Origin: an uncultured Prevotellaceae bacterium
GTDB taxonomy: Bacteria > Bacteroidota > Bacteroidia > Bacteroidales > Bacteroidaceae
NCBI GenBank assembly: GCA_946415365.1
Contig: CAMKSE010000020.1
Coordinates: forward strand, 1-64,000
Direction of reading: 5' to 3'
Length of the DNA: 64,000 nucleotides
Shown: in pieces, positions 26,992 through 34,171 of the stretch
Layout: the number at the start of each line of letters is the position of its first letter
Position numbering within the stretch: the stretch's first letter is position 1
The notes under the pieces: generated by a model
The model's input: only the letters and a program-made list of their open reading frames with translations
What the model was told of the DNA's origin: nothing
Databases searched by the model: none
Program-made: the position numbers and the translations under genes

Positions 26992-27060
26992 TCGTCAAGT
27001 CGTCAAATCATCGTCTTTTCAGTCGTCAATCGTACTCGATAATCGTCAAACAGTCGTCAA
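26992..27060. repeat. five TCGTCAA repeats next to a promoter
   Basis: Exact TCGTCAA copies start at 26992, 27000, 27023, 27043 and 27054. They lie just upstream (minus strand) of the promoter at 26955-26962, and the last copies provide the end of the 227-aa gene. They could be regulator-binding repeats or another word array. Confidence 0.6.
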
Positions 27061-27690
27061 AATCATCTGTTTGATGATGTCCCAAAGCGTATCGCAAAGT
27101 TCCTTCTGTGGACAGTTCTCCATGTCGTAGTAAGCCTCCCCCTTGTCGTTGAAGTCAATCTCTCGTCCAAAGTTCTTATAGGTGTTCAGACCCATCTTCA
27201 ACGTTATAGGCCAATCTAATGGCATAATATCGTTGGCATAACCAATAAAGTCCTTCATCTTCAGAGAATCGCCCTCCAATCGGTCTCTGATAACCAGAAA
27301 CACACCCAGCCAGTGACGCGCATATATAAATAGGTGGTGATTGGTACGCAGCAGCGACAGACTGCTTCTCAATATTTCTTTCCGCTCATCGATGCTCATC
27401 TTTCTGAATATTGCTCTGGCCTTGTCGTCCAGGGATTCGCCTTGTCTGCCACAATCTCTCGAAACCTCATTACCAGCCATAGGAATCTTAGGCACACCAT
27501 AGAAATCGCGCACCTCATTCACCTTCTCAATCATCTCTTGCTTACCATACACTACGCCGTGCGCCAACAGCGCAAACAGATAGTGCTCTGACTGGGCATA
27601 GTTGCCCACATTCATTGCCAACTTTACCAGATGCTCCTCTTTGAGCAGCATGCCGTCTAACCAGACGTACTCGTTTTCTCCTTTTGTCAT
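27046..27690 (-). CDS. hypothetical protein, 214 aa, mobile-region
   Basis: From the ATG at 27690 (MTKGENEYVWLDGMLLKEEHL) the protein has 214 residues, mostly helical, with a conserved-looking RTNHHLFIYARHWLGVFLVIRD segment and NDIMPLDWPITLKMG near the end. No family recognised; the RHW motif and helical layout do not match any enzyme I know. A promoter-like TAATTTTG (27819-27826, minus) lies 130 bp upstream. Confidence 0.65.
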   Translation of the reverse strand: MTKGENEYVWLDGMLLKEEHLVKLAMNVGNYAQSEHYLFALLAHGVVYGKQEMIEKVNEVRDFYGVPKIPMAGNEVSRDCGRQGESLDDKARAIFRKMSIDERKEILRSSLSLLRTNHHLFIYARHWLGVFLVIRDRLEGDSLKMKDFIGYANDIMPLDWPITLKMGLNTYKNFGREIDFNDKGEAYYDMENCPQKELCDTLWDIIKQMILTTV

Positions 27691-28094
27691 TGTCTCTAAG
27701 TTTTGCGAGATGTGTGGTCGGCGTTGCAACTTTCCTCATGAGACCTCACAAACCTCAGATTCAACATAAAATTAATATCGACGGCAAGGACAGTGTAGCC
27801 TGTTCTCGCAACTGGTTACAAAATTACGATGATTCTATGGAACCAAAACAATAAAACACGAAATCCAGTCGATAGCCGATTTTAACTTTTCCTCAGATTT
27901 TAACACTTAGAATCGAAAACTTTTCCTCAGAAAACGCCACTTTTCCTCAAAACGATGGAAAACTTTTCCTCAGGGCATCATAAAATTGAGGAAAAGTTGC
28001 CATTTTTTCCTCAGAAGGCATCAAAACGATGGAAAAAAAGTAGATGGACCCCATCGGAATCCATCTACACATTTTTTCAAGAAATCGAAAAGTT
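27691..28094. other. non-coding region with ACTTTTCCTCA repeats
   Basis: No gene is seen on either strand. It holds a promoter-like TAATTTTG (27819-27826, minus) and six copies of ACTTTTCCTCA or close variants: 27884-27896, 27918-27930, 27938-27950, 27961-27973, 27987-27998 inverted, and 28004-28014. Two of them form a perfect 12-bp stem. Confidence 0.7.
27884..28014. repeat. ACTTTTCCTCAG repeat cluster
   Basis: Five direct copies and one inverted copy of a roughly 12-bp word occur at spacings of 34, 20 and 23 bp for the first four. AACTTTTCCTCA (27961-27972) and TGAGGAAAAGTT (27987-27998) pair perfectly and may terminate transcription of the 376-aa gene. The layout also resembles iterons or operator clusters. 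Confidence 0.7.
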
Positions 28095-29225
28095 TCAGAC
28101 TGCCAGCAGCTCTGACGCCGCGTCGAGCATACGTTGGAAGGTTGCTGCAGCACCACGGTCAGTGACACCACGCTCGCGCTGCTCCTTGCGCTCCTTCGAT
28201 ATCGACGACCATACCAGAGGCTGCAGCCGTCCCTTGTACGTGTCGCAGAAATACTGATACAGACGTTTCTCCTTGGCCCTCTCTACGCCACACCATTTCA
28301 GGAAACACACCATCGACACACTGTCCAGCTTACCCAGCTGCCCCTCTACATCCATCATGTCGAAGTTCTCTATCGCCCAGCGCACGGCCTGCACCTTCTC
28401 GTGGTTGTTCGGCCAAAGGAATGTCTCCTCTTCCGTCAGCCCGTCGTTCCTGCCCTGACGCACGGCCTCCAGCCATACATACTTTTTGAACTCCTGCTTC
28501 GCCACGTTATGATACTCCGCCTTCAGGAAATCATCCATCGAACGCGCCTTCCGTCGACGCTTGTTCAGCTCCGTCTCTGGCAGTTGCTCTGGCGCCTCCA
28601 TCAGGCCGGCATACTCTCTCACACTGCCCATCAGCTGCTGACAGCTGTTCAGGTATATCGACTTCAGCAGATCCGTATCCTCGCGGATCATCGCCTCGTT
28701 CTCTATCATCTGGTGACACAGACTCAGAATCGTCGTAGCCGTTGTCAGCAGCGTCTCCATCTCATGATACAGATGCTGCACCACGTCGTTGTACGAAGCC
28801 AGCCCATACATATCCACCATGTATGCGCCCTTGCCCAATGGCGAGCGCTCGAATACAGATGGGTTCTCAGTACCCTCAGGCAATTGCGCCATCGACTTAT
28901 GGCACGTCATCTGGAACACCTTCTTCAGTGCACACAGCGTCGAACGGATGCGGTTGAAGTACCGCTGGGCCTCCTTGAAACACTTGTTGTTGTCTGTGGC
29001 AAACTGCTGGATAAAACTCTCAGAGAAGTTCACCAGCGCACGCGACTCGATATTCATACGCGCCTGATACGAGCGCACCATGTCCAGTGTCTGCTCGATC
29101 TGAAACAGCGAGTAATGCCGCATCTGCAGCCCGGCTATGAATTTGTCCTTCTCAAACTGCTCCAGCATGTCGATGATCTCGAGCAGCGTCTTGTCGTCCT
29201 TCTCTACAATCGTTGAGTAGCGCAT
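28095..29225 (-). CDS. hypothetical protein, 376 aa, mobile-region
   Basis: From the ATG at 29225 (MRYSTIVEKDDKTLLEIIDML) the protein is 376 residues and mainly helical, with no signal peptide or membrane segment. Segments such as RYFNRIRSTLCALKKVF and WLEAVRQGRNDGL stand out but match no motif I know. The start overlaps the end of the 72-aa gene by about 20 bp, so the two form an operon. A long open frame on the other strand is a shadow. Confidence 0.65.
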   Translation of the reverse strand: MRYSTIVEKDDKTLLEIIDMLEQFEKDKFIAGLQMRHYSLFQIEQTLDMVRSYQARMNIESRALVNFSESFIQQFATDNNKCFKEAQRYFNRIRSTLCALKKVFQMTCHKSMAQLPEGTENPSVFERSPLGKGAYMVDMYGLASYNDVVQHLYHEMETLLTTATTILSLCHQMIENEAMIREDTDLLKSIYLNSCQQLMGSVREYAGLMEAPEQLPETELNKRRRKARSMDDFLKAEYHNVAKQEFKKYVWLEAVRQGRNDGLTEEETFLWPNNHEKVQAVRWAIENFDMMDVEGQLGKLDSVSMVCFLKWCGVERAKEKRLYQYFCDTYKGRLQPLVWSSISKERKEQRERGVTDRGAAATFQRMLDAASELLAV

Positions 29226-29422
29226 AGTTCCATCCATTTTTCATCAGACATCCAATTCATAGGACTAATCTCGTCGTAAAACACCTTCGTTGGCGTCAGT
29301 TCCTTGTAGGGTATCGGCTCAGCCATCATTTCGCGTACCTTCTCCAATGCCTCCCCCAGGTCGTTAGCTTCGACGGTCAGCTCCTTGCTCATCACAATGT
29401 TTGCTCTTAATTTGAATTCCAT
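29204..29422 (-). CDS. hypothetical protein, 72 aa
   Basis: The first 50 residues (MEFKLRANIVMSKELTVEAND, then ALEKVREMMAE) have a beta-strand followed by a helix, like the short DpnD/PcfM-type domain. The resemblance is weak. It is the first gene of a two-gene operon with the 376-aa protein; a TATTTTTG promoter element lies at 29500-29507. Confidence 0.5.
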   Translation of the reverse strand: MEFKLRANIVMSKELTVEANDLGEALEKVREMMAEPIPYKELTPTKVFYDEISPMNWMSDEKWMELCATQRL

Positions 29423-29499
29423 AATTCTTAAAAAATAGGTTTATAATAACGTTAACTCTGCTGCCAAGGCATAGCATCCTGCCTCAGCAATTTCGATTG

Positions 29500-29507
29500 C
29501 AAAAATA
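29500..29507 (-). promoter_or_regulatory. promoter -7 element for the 72-aa/376-aa operon
   Basis: TATTTTTG on the minus strand, 78 bp upstream of the 72-aa start and directly after the hairpin at 29511-29541. Confidence 0.45.
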
Positions 29508-29510
29508 ACA

Positions 29511-29565
29511 GTAGGGTGTCCCAAAAGTCAGGACACCCTACTAAACTTTAATATCTTTTAAGAAT
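29511..29565 (-). terminator. repeated hairpin terminator downstream of the antitoxin
   Basis: Perfect 11-bp stem GTAGGGTGTCC/GGACACCCTAC around CAAAAGTCA, joined to the conserved TTTAATATCTTTTAAGAAT (29547-29565). A close copy with the same loop and tail lies at 32553-32603. Each lies just after the stop of a minus-strand gene. Confidence 0.65.
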
Positions 29566-29631
29566 ATTACTCGCGATTAGAATCTAGTCACAGTCTACAT
29601 TGGTATATTTCTTAGAAGTTCACGTGTGAGC

Positions 29632-30003
29632 TTAGAACACGCCAACCCATCCAAATCTGCGAACTAATTCACGAAGCAGATTGCGATCGCTAATAGGAAT
29701 GGTGATGGCGATAGTCTCTTTCTCCATATTATCACTTGCGGATTTTGCAGATTCCAGCTCATACTGTGTCTGTGCTGCCAACAGCACTTTTGCAGGCAGA
29801 CCAATAGCCGACTCAATCTTTACGGCCAAGTCTGTTGTAAGCGCACGCTTGCCGTTCAACACCTCACTCAGATGCGAAGCCTGAATGCCAACCATCTTGG
29901 CGAAATCCTTTTGACTGATTCCGCGTTCCTCCAGTTCCGGTTTAATCATCATACCAGGATGCACTGCCATGAAGGGTGCAGGGTTCTCATTTCTTGTTGC
30001 CAT
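29632..30003 (-). CDS. HigA-like antitoxin, XRE helix-turn-helix
   Basis: 123 residues. It has the HigA/VapI pattern HPGMMIKPELEERGISQKDFAKMVG, then the recognition helix ASHLSEVLNGKRALTTDLAVKIE. Such antitoxins bind and neutralise a RelE-fold toxin and repress their own operon. The start overlaps the toxin stop by 17 bp. The order toxin-antitoxin is typical of HigBA. Confidence 0.85.
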   Translation of the reverse strand: MATRNENPAPFMAVHPGMMIKPELEERGISQKDFAKMVGIQASHLSEVLNGKRALTTDLAVKIESAIGLPAKVLLAAQTQYELESAKSASDNMEKETIAITIPISDRNLLRELVRRFGWVGVF

Positions 30004-30274
30004 AATGCGTATCGTCTAAACTTAAAACCGTTATACTTATTCCACCGTCAAATTCTCTGAAGAGGATGCGTCCCACCATTCCGTTGACCACGCGGATGGA
30101 ACTCATTCCATTGGTTCCTGCCAGTTGCTCGTAATGAAGGAACGAGATCGCTCGCAGGTCGCTTGCCACATCAACCAGTCGCATGTAGTTATATGCTGTG
30201 GCGAGCGCTTTCATGAACTTCGCATTACGGGTGTATTTCTTATATTTGCTGTTACGCCCCGTTGTTACTGGCAT
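29987..30274 (-). CDS. HigB/RelE-like toxin
   Basis: 95 residues, small and basic, with the RelE-fold ending: a helix, then HYEQLAGTNGMSSIRVVNGMVG, RILFREFDGG and the final strand. HigB toxins are ribosome-dependent mRNA endonucleases. The N-terminus is more diverged than usual. The assignment rests on fold pattern and on the adjoining HigA-like gene. Confidence 0.75.
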   Translation of the reverse strand: MPVTTGRNSKYKKYTRNAKFMKALATAYNYMRLVDVASDLRAISFLHYEQLAGTNGMSSIRVVNGMVGRILFREFDGGISITVLSLDDTHYGNKK

Positions 30275-30298
30275 ATTTTTACTAATATTTTAGTCCTT

Positions 30299-31309
30299 TC
30301 ACTTTAGTTCTCTGAATCGCTGTTGTAATTCCTTCATGCGCTCAATCAGCATATCGTAAGGTAGAGAATCGCCATAGATAAAATTCTGTTGCATACTGGT
30401 ATAGTCACGTCGCAGACTATCTTCAACCTCTGATGGAGGAACAAATGAAATCGTTGAGGGTTGATGACTATTATAATCAAGTCCACTCCATGCAGTAAAC
30501 TTACTCCGATGCTCCACGATATCATTATAGAGCTGGCTATCGTTCATAGCCTCTTTTGCAAATGGCTTGTCCATCATCTTCTCAATATCATAAAGATGCC
30601 TGGTCAGACGTTCTAAGTGCGTGCAACCATTGGGGCGATTGAACTCCTCGTGCAAAAGAAACACCTTTTCTAAGAAGGTTCTGCCAGGCAATACTGTTGG
30701 AACAAGGAATGGGGCTTCTGCGAAAGACTCGTCTGCATATTCCTCTGCAATCATTGAACGCATGGGAATCTCCTTGAATGGCTCTCGCATGGAACGACAA
30801 CTTATCTCCAACTTCACCCGTTTATTGATATATGGATTGATGGAGGGAAGCACGGATTTGTATTCTATAAAGAGTTCCACAGGGTCTTTATCTGACTCCT
30901 TGACAGGCGGGACAAGGACGTTTATTTTGTCTGCAAGTCCCAATTCTCCTAACTGATTTGCAAGAGATGGAGCAAAAGTGTCCTCAATATACTTCTTTGA
31001 AGTCTTGCGTAATTTGTCGCGTTGGTTCTTGCCTAAGTCTTTGGCAAAGCCGAAAAACTCGCGATCGATCGCAAGATCTATATCTTCACTGAACCTGTCA
31101 ATAAGATTCCATCCCTTGCTCAGACTCGTTCCCCCTTTAAATACAATGCTTTTTCCTGCAGGCAATGAGAATAGAGCTTTTAGGACCATGCTGACCCAAA
31201 AGTCCTTTTCTATTGCGATAACGTCAAGCTTCCGTTTCTCCCTGACGTTTTCAAGTATTACCTGACGCTCACTGATGTCAAGGTCTGTCCATAACTGCTG
31301 TCGTTTCAT
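30299..31309 (-). CDS. AbiEii-type nucleotidyltransferase toxin
   Basis: 336 residues. The nucleotidyltransferase motifs of the AbiEii/AbiGii (DUF1814) family are present: FKGGTSLSKGW near residue 60 and the catalytic SEDIDLAID near residue 75. Family members are type IV toxins that give phage resistance by modifying nucleic acid or nucleotides. It lies 19 bp downstream of its AbiEi-like partner and 24 bp upstream of HigB. Confidence 0.87.
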   Translation of the reverse strand: MKRQQLWTDLDISERQVILENVREKRKLDVIAIEKDFWVSMVLKALFSLPAGKSIVFKGGTSLSKGWNLIDRFSEDIDLAIDREFFGFAKDLGKNQRDKLRKTSKKYIEDTFAPSLANQLGELGLADKINVLVPPVKESDKDPVELFIEYKSVLPSINPYINKRVKLEISCRSMREPFKEIPMRSMIAEEYADESFAEAPFLVPTVLPGRTFLEKVFLLHEEFNRPNGCTHLERLTRHLYDIEKMMDKPFAKEAMNDSQLYNDIVEHRSKFTAWSGLDYNSHQPSTISFVPPSEVEDSLRRDYTSMQQNFIYGDSLPYDMLIERMKELQQRFRELK

Positions 31310-31328
31310 TCCTTATACCTCATTATAA

Positions 31329-31925
31329 TTATGAATACAGAGGAGCCAGTTTCTTTCTAATCCAAGCTGGTGCTTTTAGAAAGTCAGCTTTGATTGCCTC
31401 TTTGTCATCTTTTGATAATATCTCTATAATCCGAGTTGCCATAGTATCATCTACATTCGCAGCTCCAAGATCCCTCATGGCTGTAATGGCTAAAGGAAAC
31501 AAGGTACTTTGGAATGAGAACATCTTTGGTACGGCCCGCTTCAGAGTGATGGTTTGATTTCCAACCTTAATTGTACGCGGTGTACCATTAGTAATAAAAA
31601 CAGCATTGGTTGGAATCTGGGTAGACAAGCCCAATTCGTTCAGTGCCATTGCGCCAGAAGGAATCACCTTCGCATGATCTTTACCTGCTACAGCTTGCGC
31701 TATCTCATAGGGAGTCGGTTTGACAATGCCAAAACGAGTCTGCTTGGGGTAGAGGTAAAGCCCTTGAGTTAATCGTACTAGCATACCTTCCTCTTCCAAC
31801 CTTGATAACACTCTCGTAACCAACGAGTCGTTGTTCAAGTCGGCAAAATCGCTAATGGTGTACATCTTATTTTCACCACCTGAAACGATGCGATTCCGTA
31901 TCTCCTTTGATAGTATCTGGGGCAT
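31329..31925 (-). CDS. AbiEi-type antitoxin/regulator (DUF6088)
   Basis: From the ATG at 31925 (MPQILSKEIRNRI) the protein has 198 residues: an N-terminal winged helix (ISDFADLNNDSLVTRVLSRLEEEGMLVR) and a C-terminal domain with IPSGAMALNELGLSTQIP and TNAVFITNGTPRTIKVG, as in DUF6088/AbiEi. It represses the operon. The upstream ATG at 32009 is rejected because the operator-like repeats lie inside it. Confidence 0.82.
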   Translation of the reverse strand: MPQILSKEIRNRIVSGGENKMYTISDFADLNNDSLVTRVLSRLEEEGMLVRLTQGLYLYPKQTRFGIVKPTPYEIAQAVAGKDHAKVIPSGAMALNELGLSTQIPTNAVFITNGTPRTIKVGNQTITLKRAVPKMFSFQSTLFPLAITAMRDLGAANVDDTMATRIIEILSKDDKEAIKADFLKAPAWIRKKLAPLYS

Positions 31926-31951
31926 ACAATTATAATTAATCCTTAAATTTC

Positions 31952-32026
31952 TGTCCGAAATTAGATATTTTTTTCGGAACAAACAAGAAAAAGCATGGAA
32001 TTTTTGCATTTTTGTCCGAAATTAGA
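31952..32026. promoter_or_regulatory. paired operator-like direct repeats upstream of abiEi
   Basis: TGTCCGAAATTAGA occurs exactly at 31952-31965 and 32013-32026, 61 bp apart. An imperfect inverted half (TTTCGGAACA, 31973-31982) follows the first. AbiEi antitoxins repress by binding inverted repeats in their promoter, so these are likely binding sites; this is an inference. Confidence 0.6.
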
Positions 32027-32241
32027 CGTTTTTTTAAGACTTATTGACTATTCCGATGCATTTTTATTGGTTTTCTTATCTCAATTTGGGAAGAAATGTG
32101 TACCTTTGCCACTGGTTATTAGATGTTTGCTACAAGGATGCTTATAAGCATTTTGCAACATTAAGACCGCATGCTCACGCAAGTAGTTGTAAATCAATGA
32201 ATGTCTCATTCGAGGAGGTTAGTAGAAACTGATAGTCCGCT

Positions 32242-32328
32242 CATAATCGTCCCGTTTTACATAAGTCCGAAATTCGCAAACTTCGGATAATGCTTCTTCT
32301 TTTCCTCTACAATTGTTTCTATTGGCAT
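32242..32328 (-). CDS. possible 28-aa micro-protein
   Basis: The frame starts MPIETIVEEKKKHYPK and lies 28 bp downstream of TATCTTTG (32356-32363, minus). It contains the dyad TCCGAA/TTCGGA (32267-32287), which also resembles the AbiEi operator half-site. It may be a remnant of a longer gene. No family recognised. Confidence 0.3.
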
Positions 32329-32414
32329 TTTGAATTGCTTTAAGTTTCTAATGTGCAAAGATACAAATTATTTTGAAAAGTAAAAAAAATATTGAGAAAA
32401 AAGATAAAAACACC

Positions 32415-32498
32415 TTATTTATTAAGTGAAACAATATAGTCGTTCGCGAGTGTGGCGAAGATGATCAACATGATGAATAAGAGAAATAATCCAGCCAT
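32415..32498 (-). CDS. 27-aa hydrophobic membrane peptide
   Basis: The peptide starts MAGLFLLFIMLIIFATLA and is one predicted membrane helix with a short polar tail (NDYIVSLNK). A TTACTTTG near-match to the -7 element lies about 40 bp upstream. It could be a small regulatory or toxin-like membrane peptide, but nothing identifies it. Confidence 0.4.
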   Translation of the reverse strand: MAGLFLLFIMLIIFATLANDYIVSLNK

Positions 32499-32552
32499 AA
32501 CTTTTACTTTTTAGTTCGACAATTATGTTATCGGGTGCAAAGTAAAGTTGAG

Positions 32553-32603
32553 GGTGTCCCAAAAGTCAGGACACCACATAAAGTTTTAATATCTTTTAAG
32601 AAT
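32553..32603 (-). terminator. repeated hairpin terminator downstream of the WYL gene
   Basis: GGTGTCC/GGACACC around CAAAAGTCA with the tail TTTAATATCTTTTAAGAAT (32585-32603), as at 29511-29565. It lies just after the WYL stop. Confidence 0.65.
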
Positions 32604-32611
32604 TTCGGGCG

Positions 32612-33532
32612 CTATTCGTAACGATTGAGGGCGTCGCGGAGCATCTGGTGCATCTTTTCTCGTAGTTCGAGGGGTTCGAGCACCTCAATGCCGGCACCAT
32701 GCTTGAGCAGCTCATTCAGGAAGTCGGCAGTGGGACGGATGTCGAACGAGAAATCGCTATAGGGCGTAATGGATGAGTCGGCGTGGGTGATTTCGCCAGA
32801 CTGGAGCTCGCGCTGGGACGGATGCAGGGGCAGCGTGCGCAGGTAGTTGGGTGTCCAGTTGTGGGCGCGGACGATGACGTGGGACAGCGGTGTGTCAGTG
32901 GTCAGCACGCCAAAGTATTCAGAGAAATAGGCCTGTGACGAGAAGTCGGCAGGCATCTCGAAGGTCTCGTCAGTCAGTTCCACCTTCGTCATGCGGTCGA
33001 GGGCGTAGATGCGCATCTGGTTCTCGTCGTTCTGCGCCAACAGATACCAGCGCTGGCGAAACAGCTTCAGGGCATAGGGACAAACCTCCTTCTCGTAGCC
33101 CTCGGCCTCGAACTTCTTGTAGCCCATCAGCAGGCGGCGGTTGGTCTTGATGGCGCGAATGATGGTGTCGAGATATTCCTCACCTTCAGGCACGCTCTCC
33201 AGGATGATGCGTTCCTTGATAGAGGCGCTGTCGGCCAGCACGCCATGCACGGTGAGCGTGGAGAAGAGCCAGCGCTCGATGCTGTCATCGCTGAGAACTT
33301 CTTTGTTGTTGATGTAATATTTATAGGTACGCGGTTCGCACTCGATGATGATGCCAAACATATCGAGGATGGCGTCACGATGACGATTGAACGAGGAGCG
33401 TTGCAACGGATTGCCGTCGGCCACGCCGTCGTCCTGCCACTTCTGGTTCAATTCTTCGAGGGTCAATTTGCGGTAGGCCTTGAGCGTGTTGATGATCCAG
33501 ATGTACTGGTGAAATATCTGAGCTGGTTTCAT
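32612..33532 (-). CDS. WYL-domain transcriptional regulator
   Basis: From the ATG at 33532 (MKPAQIFHQYIWIINTLKAYR) the protein has 306 residues: an N-terminal winged helix (KLTLEELNQKWQDD, SSFNRHRDAILDMFG), then a WYL domain with PYALKLFRQRWYLLAQN and IYALDRM, and a C-terminal extension. WYL proteins sense nucleic-acid or nucleotide ligands and often control phage-defence or mobile regions. TACCTTTG at 33538-33545 ends 5 bp before the ATG, so the mRNA is probably leaderless. Confidence 0.85.
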   Translation of the reverse strand: MKPAQIFHQYIWIINTLKAYRKLTLEELNQKWQDDGVADGNPLQRSSFNRHRDAILDMFGIIIECEPRTYKYYINNKEVLSDDSIERWLFSTLTVHGVLADSASIKERIILESVPEGEEYLDTIIRAIKTNRRLLMGYKKFEAEGYEKEVCPYALKLFRQRWYLLAQNDENQMRIYALDRMTKVELTDETFEMPADFSSQAYFSEYFGVLTTDTPLSHVIVRAHNWTPNYLRTLPLHPSQRELQSGEITHADSSITPYSDFSFDIRPTADFLNELLKHGAGIEVLEPLELREKMHQMLRDALNRYE

Positions 33533-33537
33533 GACTG

Positions 33538-33545
33538 CAAAGGTA
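33538..33545 (-). promoter_or_regulatory. promoter -7 element abutting the WYL start
   Basis: TACCTTTG on the minus strand is only 5 bp from the start codon; this decides against the upstream ATG at 33595. Confidence 0.5.
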
Positions 33546-33594
33546 CTGCTTTTTTTCGAGAAACAAGCATAATCATGAAAATATTGTGTATGCA

Positions 33595-33775
33595 CCTAAC
33601 AACCTAACAACCTAACACCCTCACATTTGGTATTTTGCATTATACTAGAAATGTTGACTATATCTTTTATATTTATATATATTATAATATATATAAATAT
33701 AATATATAAATCTCTTTTTCTTACCTCAATACGAAAATCGTAAAGTGAGGGTGTTAGGTTGTTAGGGTGTTAGGG
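33595..33775. repeat. large palindrome with 30-bp arms and a 36-bp central palindrome
   Basis: Left arm 33595-33624 and right arm 33745-33774 are inverted repeats with one mismatch, built of CCTAACAA words plus CACCCTCAC. Near the middle is a perfect 36-bp AT palindrome (33667-33702). CCTAACAACCTAAC-[AG]-CCCTCACATTTGG is shared with 22027-22060 on the opposite strand. It could extrude a cruciform. No gene inside. Confidence 0.8.
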
Positions 33776-34171
33776 TATCTGTCTGCACATAGTGAAGACA
33801 TGTATTCTCCTTTCTTTACAAATTGACTTCGTCGAATTCCTCCTTGCAAGGCATAACCCTGGCTTAGGCCAGCCCCTTCTCAAGGGGCTTCAAACATTCG
33901 TCATTTTAACATTTCAAATAAATTTGAAATAAATTGGGGAAAAGCTTGTTTTGCATCTGAAATTTTCGTACCTTTGCACTGTCAAAAGAAAGATAAAATT
34001 TGCGCCCTAACTAGAGAAAAATTTTTTCTTGGCTAGCGAATTAAAACTCTCCAGTTAAGTGGCAAAAATGGAGTCTGACGATTGATGGCGGAGGGCAGAG
34101 GAATGACGTCGCCAAAGCCCAAAGTCTGAGAGTAACAACAATAGTAATTAACCATGAAAAAACATTAAATT
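33776..34171. other. upstream region and long leader of the HU-like gene
   Basis: It contains a hairpin GCCCC/GGGGC at about 33873-33889, a 9-2-9 dyad ATTTCAAAT/ATTTGAAAT (33911-33930), the promoter and a leader of about 190 bases with a stem at 34011-34036. No gene recognised. Confidence 0.6.
33946..33976 (+). promoter_or_regulatory. promoter of the HU-like gene
   Basis: TTG (33946-33948), a 20-bp spacer, then TACCTTTG (33969-33976). A perfect 9-bp dyad lies 16 bp upstream of the -33 element and is placed like an operator. Confidence 0.65.

Larger units (their letters stand above)
32010..32611. other. mostly non-coding gap with two micro-frames
   Basis: It holds the upstream operator copy, a plus-strand promoter-like TACCTTTG (32101-32108) with nothing recognisable downstream, a 28-aa minus-strand frame, a 27-aa minus-strand membrane peptide and the terminator of the WYL gene. 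Confidence 0.6.

Noticed and set aside
26992..27060. possible CRISPR-like repeats (TCGTCAA)
   Set aside because: The unit is only 7 bp with irregular spacing and no unique spacers of constant size.
28134..29216. 360-aa open frame antisense to the 376-aa hypothetical gene
   Set aside because: It is rich in His, Leu and Arg with no domain, and covers almost exactly the same span as the sense frame, which has operon spacing and a promoter.
32044..32232. 62-aa plus-strand open frame
   Set aside because: A promoter-like TACCTTTG lies inside it, and composition and residues look non-coding.
29511..32603. insertion sequence bounded by the two hairpin repeats
   Set aside because: No transposase lies between them, the repeats are direct and each fits as a terminator after a minus-strand gene.
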